From: Amycolatopsis mongoliensis
GTDB lineage: Bacteria > Actinomycetota > Actinomycetes > Mycobacteriales > Pseudonocardiaceae
Assembly: GCF_030285665.1 (NCBI RefSeq)
Contig: NZ_CP127295.1
Location: 3,348,001 to 3,412,000, forward strand
Length of the DNA stretch: 64,000 nt
Direction: 5' to 3'
The position numbers were made by a program, and so were the translations under genes. Below the pieces are notes generated by a model. The model worked only from the letters and a program-made list of their open reading frames with translations, was not told where the DNA came from and did no database searches. Positions 18,060-26,071 of the stretch are shown piece after piece. The number at the start of each line of letters is the position of its first letter. Within the stretch, counting starts at the first letter, position 1.

Positions 18060-18735
18060 GCACGGTCACGGACATTTCCACGAGGTCAACTTCGACCCGA
18101 CGGCCGCCGAGCCCGACCACTACGACGCGGCGCCGACCGCGGGCCGCGCGTACCGGATCGGCATCGGCGGCCCGGTCGGGTCGGGCAAGACGGCGCTGAC
18201 CGCGGCCCTGTGCCGCGCGCTGGGCGACGAAGTGAACCTCGCGGTCGTCACGAACGACATCTACACCACGGAGGACGCGGACTTCCTGCGTCGCGCGGGG
18301 GTCCTGGACCCGGCCCGGATCGAGGCGGTGCAGACGGGCGCGTGCCCGCACACGGCGATCCGCGACGACATCACCGCGAACCTGGACGCGGTCGAGCGCC
18401 TGGAGGAGAAGTTCCCCGGCCTGGACCTGGTGATCATCGAAAGCGGCGGCGACAACCTGACGGCGGTGTTCAGCCGCGGGCTGGCCGACAGCCAGATCTT
18501 CGTGGTGGACGTCGCGGGCGGGGACAAGGTGCCGCGCAAGGGCGGCCCCGGCGTCACGACGGCGGACCTGCTGGTGATCAACAAGATCGACATCGCACAC
18601 CTGGTGAACGCCGACATGACGGTGATGACGTCGGACGCGCACCGGATGCGGGGTGAGCTGCCGGTCATCACACAGTCCCTTGTGGATACCCCGGACGCCC
18701 CGGCGGTGGCCGCCTGGGTGCGTTCCCTGCTGTGA
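18049..18735 (+). CDS. ureG: urease accessory GTPase UreG
   Basis: A 228-residue SIMIBI GTPase that couples GTP hydrolysis to nickel insertion. P-loop [11 protein letters not shown], the metal-binding CPH in [12 protein letters not shown], the ESGGDNL switch and the NKID base-recognition motif are intact. The best start is TTG at 18049, 9 bases after AGGAAGAGG and inside ureF. The N-terminus has a short histidine-rich stretch (EHGHGHFH) ahead of the GTPase domain. No ureE is present, so this stretch may hold nickel in its place. The stop overlaps the ureD GTG. Confidence 0.97.
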   Translation: MPAEHGHGHFHEVNFDPTAAEPDHYDAAPTAGRAYRIGIGGPVGSGKTALTAALCRALGDEVNLAVVTNDIYTTEDADFLRRAGVLDPARIEAVQTGACPHTAIRDDITANLDAVERLEEKFPGLDLVIIESGGDNLTAVFSRGLADSQIFVVDVAGGDKVPRKGGPGVTTADLLVINKIDIAHLVNADMTVMTSDAHRMRGELPVITQSLVDTPDAPAVAAWVRSLL

Positions 18736-19430
18736 AGGCCCACGCCCGGCTGACGGCGTGCTTCGACGGCACGCGCACGGTGCTGCGCGAGCTGCGCTCG
18801 ATGGCGCCGCTGACGTTGTTCCCGCGCCGGGGCCGCGGTCCGGGAGCGGTGGTGCACCTGGTCAACTCGGCGACCACCCCGCTGGGCGGCGACGACCTGC
18901 TGCTGTCCGTCCGCGTCGGTCCCGGCGCTTCGCTGCGTCTTTCCGGCGTGGCGGCCACCCTCGCGCTGCCCGGTCTCCACGGCGAAGGTTCGTTGTCCAC
19001 GGTTTCGGTGGTGGTCGAGGCCGGTGGTTCTTTGGAGTACCTGCCCGAGCCCACGGTGATCACGGCGCGGGCCCGGCACACAGCGGTGTTGCGTGCTTCG
19101 GTGGCTTCGGATGCGTACCTGCACACGCGGGAGGTCCTGGTGCTGGGGCGGGCGGGGGAGCGTCCGGGTTCGCTGACGACCTCGTCGCACATCACGCGGG
19201 GGGCCGTGCCGGTGCTGCGCCAGACGCTGGCGATCGGTGATTCCACTTTGGACGGCAGCCTGGCGGTGCTGGCCGGGCGCCGGGTACTGGCGACGGACGT
19301 GGTGGTCGGTGGTCCGGAGCTCCCGCCGACGTCGGGCGAGTGGTGGTCCCGCAGCCCCCTCGCCGCGGGCGGCACCCTGACGACTTCGCTGGGGCCGGAC
19401 GCGGTCACCGCCCTCCGCCCCTTCGCCTGA
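18732..19430 (+). CDS. ureD: urease accessory protein UreD (UreH)
   Basis: A 232-residue scaffold protein of the urease maturation complex. Recognisable features are [24 protein letters not shown] near residues 42-66 and the EYLPEPTVI strand; overall similarity is low, as in all actinobacterial UreD proteins. The GTG at 18732 overlaps the ureG stop by 4 bases. It is the last gene of the operon and is followed by a strong hairpin. Confidence 0.93.
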   Translation: MKAHARLTACFDGTRTVLRELRSMAPLTLFPRRGRGPGAVVHLVNSATTPLGGDDLLLSVRVGPGASLRLSGVAATLALPGLHGEGSLSTVSVVVEAGGSLEYLPEPTVITARARHTAVLRASVASDAYLHTREVLVLGRAGERPGSLTTSSHITRGAVPVLRQTLAIGDSTLDGSLAVLAGRRVLATDVVVGGPELPPTSGEWWSRSPLAAGGTLTTSLGPDAVTALRPFA

Positions 19431-19431
19431 C

Positions 19432-19474
19432 CCGCTCGCCGGAGAAGACCCCCTGCGGCTTCTCCGGCGAGCGG
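19432..19474. terminator. terminator of the urease operon
   Basis: A perfect 16-bp inverted repeat (CCGCTCGCCGGAGAAG and its complement) with an 11-base loop, 2 bases after the ureD stop. No T-tract, as usual in actinomycetes. Confidence 0.85.
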
Positions 19475-19530
19475 CGATGTGAGCAGCCCCCGTTTTCCAC
19501 GCTACCGGGGGCCACCGACGGTTTCGGCCG

Positions 19531-20634
19531 TCAGAACTTCGTGCCCAGCCACGTCAACGCCACCGGGCCGCCCGCCGACACCCCGCCGATGTGCTCCAGC
19601 AGCGGGAACTCCTGCCACGTCACCGACGCTCCGGCCGACTTCCAGCGGTCCCGCAGTCCCGCGCCGACGCTGAACGGGATCAGCTCGTCCAGCGTCGCGT
19701 GGTACAGGAACACCGGCGCCGAAGGTGCCACCGTCCCCAGGTAGTTCTGGGCCAGCCGGGCCTGCCAGCGCGGGTCGTGGATCGGGTCCGGCACCGTCAC
19801 GAAGTCCCGCAGGTGCGCGAACGGCGCCGCCGCGCCCAGTTCGACCGTGCACGCCTTCGACACCCGGGCCACCGCCTCGCGGCCGCGGTCGTTCAGGATC
19901 GAAGAAAACGGCACGTCGGGATAGGCTGCGGCGAACCCCGTCGCCGCGCCCAGCACCAGGCCGAACGCCGCGCCCCCGTCGTTGGAGCGGAACACCGCGT
20001 TCAGGTCCGCCGGGACCCCGCCGGCCGCGACACCGACCACCCGAAGAGAAGGCGCGTAAGAACCCTGCAACTCCGCCGCCCACGCCGCCGCCTGGCCGCC
20101 CTGCGAATAGCCGAAAACGCCGACCGGGCCGGACGGCGACAGCCCCGCACCCGGCACCAGGGCCGCCGCGCGTGCCGCGTCCAGCACCGCGCGGCCCTCG
20201 GACTGCCCGACCGCGTACGTGTGCGTTCCCGGCGTGCCGAGTCCCTCGTAGTCCGTGACGACGACCGCCCAGCCCTGCGACAACGCCTGCGCCAGCAACG
20301 CGCTTTCGTTCTCGACGCCGTGCGCCAGCAAGGTGGACGGCGCGCACTGGTCGCCGAGGCCGTGCGTGCCCACCGCGTAGGTGACCAGCGGACGCGGGCC
20401 GCCGCGCGGCCACGGCGCCGACGGCACCAGCAGCGTTCCGGAGACCTCGTTCGGCGCGCCGGTCGCCGACGTCGAGCGGTACAGCAGGTGCCACGCCTTG
20501 ACCGGGGCGGGAAGCGGGCCGACGAACACCGTCGTCGCCCGCGCCGAGACCAGGACACCGGGATCCGCGTGCGCCACCGGTGTGGCCACCGCGAAAATGA
20601 GGCTGACAGCGACCAGCAACCGACGAAGCATCAT
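19531..20634 (-). CDS. secreted lipase, LIP family
   Basis: A 367-residue exported lipase/esterase. A Sec signal peptide covers about 1-23 (LLVAVSLIFAVATPVAHA). The alpha/beta-hydrolase nucleophile elbow is GYSQGG, followed by the LIP-family AAWAAELQ helix; the acid lies in LYHATLDELIPF and the catalytic histidine in LLEHIGG. Close in layout to the secretory lipases of Candida and of Rhodococcus/Mycobacterium. Two ATGs stand together at 20634 and 20631; GGAGG is just upstream. It is divergent from the TetR gene, which is probably its regulator. Confidence 0.88.
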   Translation of the reverse strand: MMLRRLLVAVSLIFAVATPVAHADPGVLVSARATTVFVGPLPAPVKAWHLLYRSTSATGAPNEVSGTLLVPSAPWPRGGPRPLVTYAVGTHGLGDQCAPSTLLAHGVENESALLAQALSQGWAVVVTDYEGLGTPGTHTYAVGQSEGRAVLDAARAAALVPGAGLSPSGPVGVFGYSQGGQAAAWAAELQGSYAPSLRVVGVAAGGVPADLNAVFRSNDGGAAFGLVLGAATGFAAAYPDVPFSSILNDRGREAVARVSKACTVELGAAAPFAHLRDFVTVPDPIHDPRWQARLAQNYLGTVAPSAPVFLYHATLDELIPFSVGAGLRDRWKSAGASVTWQEFPLLEHIGGVSAGGPVALTWLGTKF

Positions 20635-20719
20635 CGCCTCCGGTCCTTGGTAATCAAGATTTTCACAAACTAGTCAGACGGGTAGGATCTGGCAATCCCT
20701 CAGAAGGAGGAGACAACCG

Positions 20720-21430
20720 GTGGCTCGCACGTACGGCGGTGTCGCACCCGAGCAGCGCCGCGCCGACCGCCGCCAGCGGCTGCTCGTCGCCGGCCTGGAG
20801 CTGTTCACCTCCACCGGTTTCCGGCACACCAAGATCACCGAGGTGTGCGCGAGGGCCGGCGTGTCGACGCGGAACTTCTACGAGGAGTTCACGGGCAAGG
20901 AGGACGTGCTCCGCACGCTCCACGACCAGATCAACAGCCTGGCGCTCGCGCACGTCACCGCGGAGCTCGACAAGGTCGCCGACGCCGACGCGCTCACCCG
21001 CATCTCGACCCTGCTGGACGTCTTCATCGCCACGGTCACCGCGGATCCCCGGATGCCGCGCCTCACCTACGTCGAAGCGGTCGGCGTCAGCCCCGAGCTG
21101 GAGGCGCAGCACCAGGTGTGGGTCGACCGCTGGGCGGACTTCATCGCCGCCGAGGCGAGCCGCGCCGCCGAGCACGGCGTCGCGCCGGTGCGGGACTACC
21201 GGCTGACGGCGATCGCCCTGGTCGGCGCGGGTACCGGGCTGCTGCGCGAATGGCAGGCGCACGACCCGCCGCTGCCGGTCGAAGAGGTGGGCGCGGAATT
21301 CCGCGCGATGATGCTGGCGGCCATCATGCGGCCGGAAAAGATCTTGGAAATCCCAGGCAACCCCGGCGGCCACTCCGGCGTGGAAGAGTCGAGCCGGGAG
21401 GGGGCCCAGGGGGGAACCCGGCGAACGTGA
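20720..21430 (+). CDS. TetR-family transcriptional regulator
   Basis: A 236-residue regulator with the HTH at about 16-62 (LFTSTGFRHTKITEVCARAG, VSTRNFYEEFTGKEDVL). The start is GTG at 20720 behind a strong AAGGAGGAG. It shares an 85-bp intergenic region with the lipase gene, so lipase control is the likely role. The C-terminal 30 residues are polar and the stop (21428-21430) lies in the arm of a palindrome. Confidence 0.92.
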   Translation: MARTYGGVAPEQRRADRRQRLLVAGLELFTSTGFRHTKITEVCARAGVSTRNFYEEFTGKEDVLRTLHDQINSLALAHVTAELDKVADADALTRISTLLDVFIATVTADPRMPRLTYVEAVGVSPELEAQHQVWVDRWADFIAAEASRAAEHGVAPVRDYRLTAIALVGAGTGLLREWQAHDPPLPVEEVGAEFRAMMLAAIMRPEKILEIPGNPGGHSGVEESSREGAQGGTRRT

Positions 21431-21471
21431 AGGCCCGTTACCTGCAGCGGACGCAGGTAACGGGCCTTTAC
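21427..21471. repeat. 45-bp palindrome between convergent genes
   Basis: Arms of 19 bases (GTGAAGGCCCGTTACCTGC, one G-T pair) with a 7-base loop. It provides the stop codon of the TetR gene and ends 5 bases before the stop of the convergent permease gene. Confidence 0.85.
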
Positions 21472-21476
21472 GGACG

Positions 21477-23150
21477 TTACGCCTCGCGCGGGGCCGGCAT
21501 GCCCAGCGAAACCGGGCCTGTCGTCCGGCACACGTCGTGGCAGCTGTTGTCGAGCGTGCAGCACAGTGAGCAGATCGGGCCGTCCTGCTTCGCGCAGTCG
21601 GCGACGTCCGGCAGCTCGTACGGGTCGCTGCAGACCGAGCAGGTGTGCGTCGCCCGCAGGTCGGCCTCGACGTCCGGGCCGGCGACCGTGTTCGGCCGGA
21701 CCAGGTAGTACTTCCCGCGGGTCACCGCGGCCAGCGTCGGTACCAGGATGATCGCGATGACCAGCGCGAGCAGCGGGCTGAACGCCGCCAGGAACGGCCC
21801 GAACAGGCCGAAGTACGCGGCGATCGACACCGCCGACGCGACGACCATCGAGCCGAACCCGACCGGGTTGATCTTGTGCAGGTAGGCCCGCTTGAACTCG
21901 ATGTAGCGCGGCGAGAGCCCGAGCGGCTTCGCGATCACCAGGTCCGCGCACACCGCGCCGATCCACGCGATCGCGACGTTCGAGTAGAAGCCCAGGATCT
22001 TGTTCAGGAAGCCGAACGCGCCGAACTCCATCAGCGCCAGCGCGATCCCGCAGTTCACCAGCACGTACCAGACGCGGCCGGGGTGCTTGTGCAGCACGCG
22101 GGAGAAGAAGTTCGCGAACGACAGCGAGCCGGAGTACGCGTTCGTCGTGTTGATCTTGATCTGCGAGACGACGACGAACAGCGCCGCGAACGTCAGCGCC
22201 ACGGGGCCGAGCGCGGGCTTCACCGCTTCGAGGTACGGGGCGATCGGCTCCAGCGCGTGCGACTTGCCGACGACCCCGAGCGCGAGGAACGCCAGCAGCG
22301 CGCCCCCGATCTGCTTCGCGGCGCCGAGAATCACCCAACCGGGTCCGGCCGCGAGCACCGCGGCCCACCACGACCGCTTGTTCTCCGCCGTCTTCTCGGG
22401 CATGAACCGCAGGTAGTCGGCCTGCTCGCCGATCTGCCCGATCAGCGACAGCGCGACGCCCATGCCGAAGCCGAACCCGATCGCGGAGAACCCGGCGCCG
22501 GCGCCCTCGGTGCCCCCGAAGTGGGTGAACTCGGCGAACTTGCCGGGCTCGCGGACGAGCACGACGACGAACGGCAGCACCAGGCCGGCGATCCACAGCG
22601 GCTGCGTCCAGGTCTGCATCTTCGCGACCGCGCCCATGCCGTAGAGCGCGAAGGGCAGCACGATCAGCGTCGCCAGGAGGTAGCCGACCGGCAGCGGGAT
22701 GCCGAGAGCGAGCTCGAAGGCCTGGCCCATGATCGAGCCCTCGAGCGAGAAGAAGATGACGGTGAAGCTCGCGTACACGAGCGACGTCAGCGTCGACCCG
22801 AAGTAGCCGAAGCCGGCTCCGCGGGTCAGCAGGTCCATGTCGACGCCGGACTTCGCGCACGCGGCCGCGATGGGCACGCCGGTCACGAAGATGACGACGG
22901 CCGCGGCGAGGATCGCGAGGACCCCGGACGTGAAGCCGTAGGAGAGGACGATGCTGGCTCCGATCGCGAAGTCGGCGAGGTAGGCGATACCGCCCAGCGC
23001 CGTCGTCGCGACCACGAACGGTGACCATTTCCGGAACGAATGAGCGGCGAAGCGCAGTGAGTAGTCCTCGCGGTTTTCGTTGGCCGCGAGCGGGGCGTAA
23101 CGGCGTTTCGGCGGAGCGCTTTCTTCGGCGTTGGACAGGGTCTCGGTCAT
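21477..23150 (-). CDS. NCS1-family purine/pyrimidine/allantoin permease with cysteine-rich C-terminal tail
   Basis: A 557-residue permease of the nucleobase:cation symporter-1 group with about 12 membrane segments between residues 40 and 490. Substrate motifs cannot settle between cytosine, purines, allantoin or hydantoin. The last 50 residues are unusual for the family: eight or nine cysteines in CSVCSDPYELPD, ADCAKQDGPICSLCC and NSCHDVCR, which looks like a small zinc- or iron-binding module on the cytoplasmic side. The ATG at 23150 is followed by a soluble polar N-terminus. GTAAC half-sites upstream may put it under GlnR. Confidence 0.88.
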   Translation of the reverse strand: MTETLSNAEESAPPKRRYAPLAANENREDYSLRFAAHSFRKWSPFVVATTALGGIAYLADFAIGASIVLSYGFTSGVLAILAAAVVIFVTGVPIAAACAKSGVDMDLLTRGAGFGYFGSTLTSLVYASFTVIFFSLEGSIMGQAFELALGIPLPVGYLLATLIVLPFALYGMGAVAKMQTWTQPLWIAGLVLPFVVVLVREPGKFAEFTHFGGTEGAGAGFSAIGFGFGMGVALSLIGQIGEQADYLRFMPEKTAENKRSWWAAVLAAGPGWVILGAAKQIGGALLAFLALGVVGKSHALEPIAPYLEAVKPALGPVALTFAALFVVVSQIKINTTNAYSGSLSFANFFSRVLHKHPGRVWYVLVNCGIALALMEFGAFGFLNKILGFYSNVAIAWIGAVCADLVIAKPLGLSPRYIEFKRAYLHKINPVGFGSMVVASAVSIAAYFGLFGPFLAAFSPLLALVIAIILVPTLAAVTRGKYYLVRPNTVAGPDVEADLRATHTCSVCSDPYELPDVADCAKQDGPICSLCCTLDNSCHDVCRTTGPVSLGMPAPREA

Positions 23151-23218
23151 GCCTGCCTCCGGGGTGGTGGGGAACGGGCCGAAGGTAGGGCGGCGCTGTA
23201 TCGATCCTGGTCCGGCGG

Positions 23219-23255
23219 GTAACGCCCGCGTTACGGCTTGCTGACTAGCGGTTAC
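23219..23255. promoter_or_regulatory. GTAAC repeats in the permease/pdxH divergent region
   Basis: GTAACGC and GCGTTAC form a perfect inverted repeat 2 bases apart (23219-23234), and a third GTTAC follows at 23251. Read as GlnR half-sites, the first two are gTnAc-n6-gTnAc. A GlnR or other regulator site for the NCS1 permease gene is possible. Confidence 0.35.
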
Positions 23256-23378
23256 GGGCTGATGGCGGGAAGGGGGTGGCGGGTCTCACCGTTCAGTGGG
23301 TTCCGCCGCAGCTCGGAAGGCCCTAACGTGCCTAGGGCCGAAGTCGACTGATGCCCCGACCGGGCGTGGAGGTTTGGC

Positions 23379-24056
23379 GTGATGCCGGAGATCGATCAGC
23401 AGGTGGAAGACGCCGTGGTTCGCCTGCCCGGAATGCGCGTGGCGTACGACGGTGCAGCGTTCGACGAATCCGCACTGGCGGCCACCTGGACCGATCAGCT
23501 GCAGGGCTGGCTGAACCAGGCCGTCACCGCGGGCATCGCCGAACCGAACGCGATGGTGCTGGCGACGGCGGACGCCGAAGGCCGGCCGTCCTCCCGCACC
23601 GTGCTGTGCAAGGGCCTCGACGAGCGCGGCGTCGTGTTCTACACGAACTACACGTCGGAGAAGAGCCACGACCTGACCGCGACGCGCTACGCGTCGGTGA
23701 CGTTCCCCTGGTACGCGCTGCACCGCCAGGTCCACGTCCGCGGCGAGGTCGAGAAGGTCGGCGTCAAGGAGACGGCGGAGTACTGGGCCCAGCGGCCCCG
23801 CGGTTCGCAGCTCGGCGCGTGGGCGTCCCCGCAGTCCCGGGTGGTCGACGGACGCCGCGCGCTGGACAACGCGCTGAACGGCATCGAGCGCCGCTTCGCC
23901 GACGTCGAGCAGATCCCGGCCCCGCCCCACTGGGGCGGCTGGCGGATCCGCCCGGACCTGGTCGAGTTCTGGCAGGGCCGCGAGGACCGCATGCACGACC
24001 GGCTGCGCTTCGTCCGCAACGACGACGGCTGGAACATCGAGCGCGTCGCCCCCTGA
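23379..24056 (+). CDS. pdxH: pyridoxamine 5'-phosphate oxidase
   Basis: A 225-residue FMN enzyme that oxidises pyridoxine/pyridoxamine phosphate to PLP. Conserved blocks: RTVLCKGLDERGVVFYTNYTS (FMN site), the AEYWAQRPRGSQLGAWAS block and the C-terminal WGGWRIRPDLVEFWQGREDRMHDR. GTG at 23379 and ATG at 23382 are both possible; GGAGG sits 7 bases before the GTG. Monocistronic and followed by a palindromic repeat. Confidence 0.96.
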   Translation: MMPEIDQQVEDAVVRLPGMRVAYDGAAFDESALAATWTDQLQGWLNQAVTAGIAEPNAMVLATADAEGRPSSRTVLCKGLDERGVVFYTNYTSEKSHDLTATRYASVTFPWYALHRQVHVRGEVEKVGVKETAEYWAQRPRGSQLGAWASPQSRVVDGRRALDNALNGIERRFADVEQIPAPPHWGGWRIRPDLVEFWQGREDRMHDRLRFVRNDDGWNIERVAP

Positions 24057-24067
24057 GTTCCCAGCGC

Positions 24068-24144
24068 CCCAATGTGGCGTTCGGTGCGTGGGACGCACCG
24101 AACGCCACATTGGGTGCGTCTGACGCAACCAACGCCACATTGGG
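24068..24144. repeat. family B palindrome copy 1 with an extra half unit
   Basis: CCCAATGTGGCGTTCGGTGC with its perfect complement (22-base arms, 3-base loop, 24068-24114), then a second, slightly different right arm to 24144 preceded by the small palindrome TGCGTCTGACGCA. A close copy of the main unit is at 42950. Follows the pdxH stop by 11 bases. Confidence 0.88.
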
Positions 24145-24184
24145 ACGCTCTTCCGGGCGACGGAAATCACGCGACCCGAGATAG

Positions 24185-24197
24185 TTAGCCCAGCTAA
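24185..24197. promoter_or_regulatory. possible operator TTAGC-CCA-GCTAA
   Basis: A 5-3-5 perfect inverted repeat, 11 bases before the GTG of the MFS gene. The flanks extend the symmetry (AGTTAGC against GCTAAACT). The regulator is not known; it does not fit the IdeR iron box. Confidence 0.4.
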
Positions 24198-24208
24198 ACT
24201 CGTCCGTT

Positions 24209-25495
24209 GTGACTTCTGAACCGGAGACCTTGCCGCCCCGCTCGGGCGTGCGCAAGCTCCTCGGCCGCATCATCGTCGACACCCGGCCGCTGAAGATCCC
24301 GGCCTTCCGGCGGCTCTGGCTGTCCACTGTGGTCACCGCCGTCGGCACGCAGCTGACCGCCGTCGCCGTGCCCAAGCAGGTCTTCGACCTCACCGGGTCC
24401 TCCGCCTACGTCGGCCTCACCGGGCTCGTCGCCCTCGTCCCGCTGCTGGTCTTCGGGCTCTGGGGCGGCGCCGTCGCCGATGCCGTCGACCGGCGGAAGC
24501 TGCTCGTCGTCACCAACGTCCTCGTCGCGATCACCTCCGCGCTGCTGTGGCTGCAGGCGTTCCTGAACTTCGGCTCGGTGTGGCTCGTCCTCGGCCTGCT
24601 GGCCGTCAACCAGGCCCTCTTCGCGATCAACATGCCCACGCGCGGCGCCGTCGTCGCCCGGCTCGTGCCCGGCGAGCTGCTGCCGTCGGCCAACGCCTTG
24701 AGCTCGACGATGTCGACCTTCGGCGCCGTCTTCGGCCCGCTGCTCGCCGGGGCGCTCATCCCGGTCCTCGGCCTTTCCACGCTCTACCTGATCGACGTCG
24801 TCGCCCTCACGATCACGCTGCTCGCGGTCTGGAGGCTGCCGGCACTCCCGCCGCTCAACGGCCCGTCGCGGCGCGCGGGCGTCAGCGACGTCGTCGAAGG
24901 CTTCCGGTACCTCGCGACGAAGAAGGTGCTGCTGGCCTCGTTCGTCGCCGACATCATCGCGATGGTCTTCGGCATGCCGCGGGCGCTGGTCCCCGAGATG
25001 GCCGAGCGCACGTTCGGCGACCCGCCCGGCGGCGGGCCCGCGCTCGGCTGGCTCTACGCCGCCCTGCCCGCGGGCGCGATGCTGATCGGCCTGTTCTCCG
25101 GCTGGCTGACGCGCATCCACCGCCAGGGCGTCGCGGTCGTCGTGTCGATCTGCGCGTGGGGCGCGGCGGTGGCGGCGTTCGGGCTCGCGCACTCGCTGTG
25201 GCTCGCGGTCCTCTTCATGGCGGCGGCCGGCGCGGCGGACATGGTCAGCGCGGTCTACCGGATGGCGATCCTGCAGGTCGCGACCACCGACGAGATGCGC
25301 GGCCGGCTCCAGGGCGTGTTCACGGTGGTGGTCGCCGGCGGCCCGCGGATCGCCGACCTCGTCCACGGCTGGGGCGCGGCCGCGTTCGGCACGGCGGTCG
25401 CGGCGAGCGTCGGCGGCCTGCTGGTGATCGTGTCGGTGTGCGCGTCGATGTTCCTGCTCCCGGCGTTCTGGCGGTACCGGGCGCCGACCGCGTAG
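24209..25495 (+). CDS. MFS transporter, EntS-like exporter
   Basis: A 428-residue 12-segment transporter resembling the enterobactin-exporter (EntS/MFS_3) branch: FRRLWLSTVVTAVGTQLTAVAVPKQVFDLTGSS at the first helix (only the pattern is cited here) and GGAVADAVDRRKLL as the A-motif of loop 2-3. GTG at 24209 with a weak ribosome site, possibly leaderless because a symmetrical element lies only 11 bases upstream. EntS relatives export siderophores or antibiotics; no siderophore cluster is adjacent, so the substrate is open. Confidence 0.85.
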   Translation: MTSEPETLPPRSGVRKLLGRIIVDTRPLKIPAFRRLWLSTVVTAVGTQLTAVAVPKQVFDLTGSSAYVGLTGLVALVPLLVFGLWGGAVADAVDRRKLLVVTNVLVAITSALLWLQAFLNFGSVWLVLGLLAVNQALFAINMPTRGAVVARLVPGELLPSANALSSTMSTFGAVFGPLLAGALIPVLGLSTLYLIDVVALTITLLAVWRLPALPPLNGPSRRAGVSDVVEGFRYLATKKVLLASFVADIIAMVFGMPRALVPEMAERTFGDPPGGGPALGWLYAALPAGAMLIGLFSGWLTRIHRQGVAVVVSICAWGAAVAAFGLAHSLWLAVLFMAAAGAADMVSAVYRMAILQVATTDEMRGRLQGVFTVVVAGGPRIADLVHGWGAAAFGTAVAASVGGLLVIVSVCASMFLLPAFWRYRAPTA

Positions 25496-25519
25496 GCCGT
25501 TCGGACTAGGGTGCCGGAC

Positions 25520-26071
25520 ATGCGTACCCTCGCCGTCGTTTTGGTCGCTTTTGCCGCGTTGACAGCCTGCTCTTCGGGCGACAAACCGTCTTCGACGCCG
25601 TCGTCGTCCGCGCCCAAGCCGAGTTCGAGCGCCAACGCCGCTGCGGCGGCGTCGCTGGACCCGTGCAAGCTGCTGCCCGCGGCCGCCGTCTCGAAGGCGC
25701 TGTTCCTGGACAACCTCCAGGCGGTGGCGGGCCCGGTCCAGGACAACGCGGCCAACGGCGGCAAGGCCCGCAGCTGCGAGTACCAGCTGAACGGCAAGGC
25801 CGCGGGCGCGCTCGCGGTGACGCGCTACGAAGGCCGCCGGGCGAAGCCGGCCGACATGGTGGCGTCGATCAAGAAGGCGAAGGCGGGCGCGAAGGACGTC
25901 GCCGGCTTCCCGGACGGCGCCGTCTACTACGTCGACGAGCAGAAGACGGCCACCCTCGCGTCGGCCGAGCTGGTGTCGGGTACGCCGGTGCTGGTCAACT
26001 ACACCGGCCCGGCGAAGATGACGCCGGAGCAGATCGCGCCGCTGGTCAAGCAGGCCCTCGACGCCAGCTGA
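25520..26071 (+). CDS. DUF3558-like lipoprotein
   Basis: A 183-residue lipoprotein. Signal peptide 1-16 and lipobox LTAC with the lipidated cysteine at residue 17, then a serine/alanine/proline-rich spacer to residue 45, and a small domain starting SLDPCKLLPAAAVSKAL, typical of DUF3558 proteins that are numerous in Pseudonocardiaceae. The second cysteine (SCEYQL) probably pairs with the first of that domain. ATG at 25520 is preferred over GTG at 25511 because it gives a normal signal peptide and has AGGG upstream. Function unknown. It stops directly against the convergent gene. Confidence 0.82.
   Translation: MRTLAVVLVAFAALTACSSGDKPSSTPSSSAPKPSSSANAAAAASLDPCKLLPAAAVSKALFLDNLQAVAGPVQDNAANGGKARSCEYQLNGKAAGALAVTRYEGRRAKPADMVASIKKAKAGAKDVAGFPDGAVYYVDEQKTATLASAELVSGTPVLVNYTGPAKMTPEQIAPLVKQALDAS

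Noticed and set aside
24185..24197. IdeR iron box upstream of the EntS-like exporter
   Set aside because: TTAGC-CCA-GCTAA lacks the 19-bp TTAGGTTAG-type pattern; kept only as an unassigned symmetrical site.
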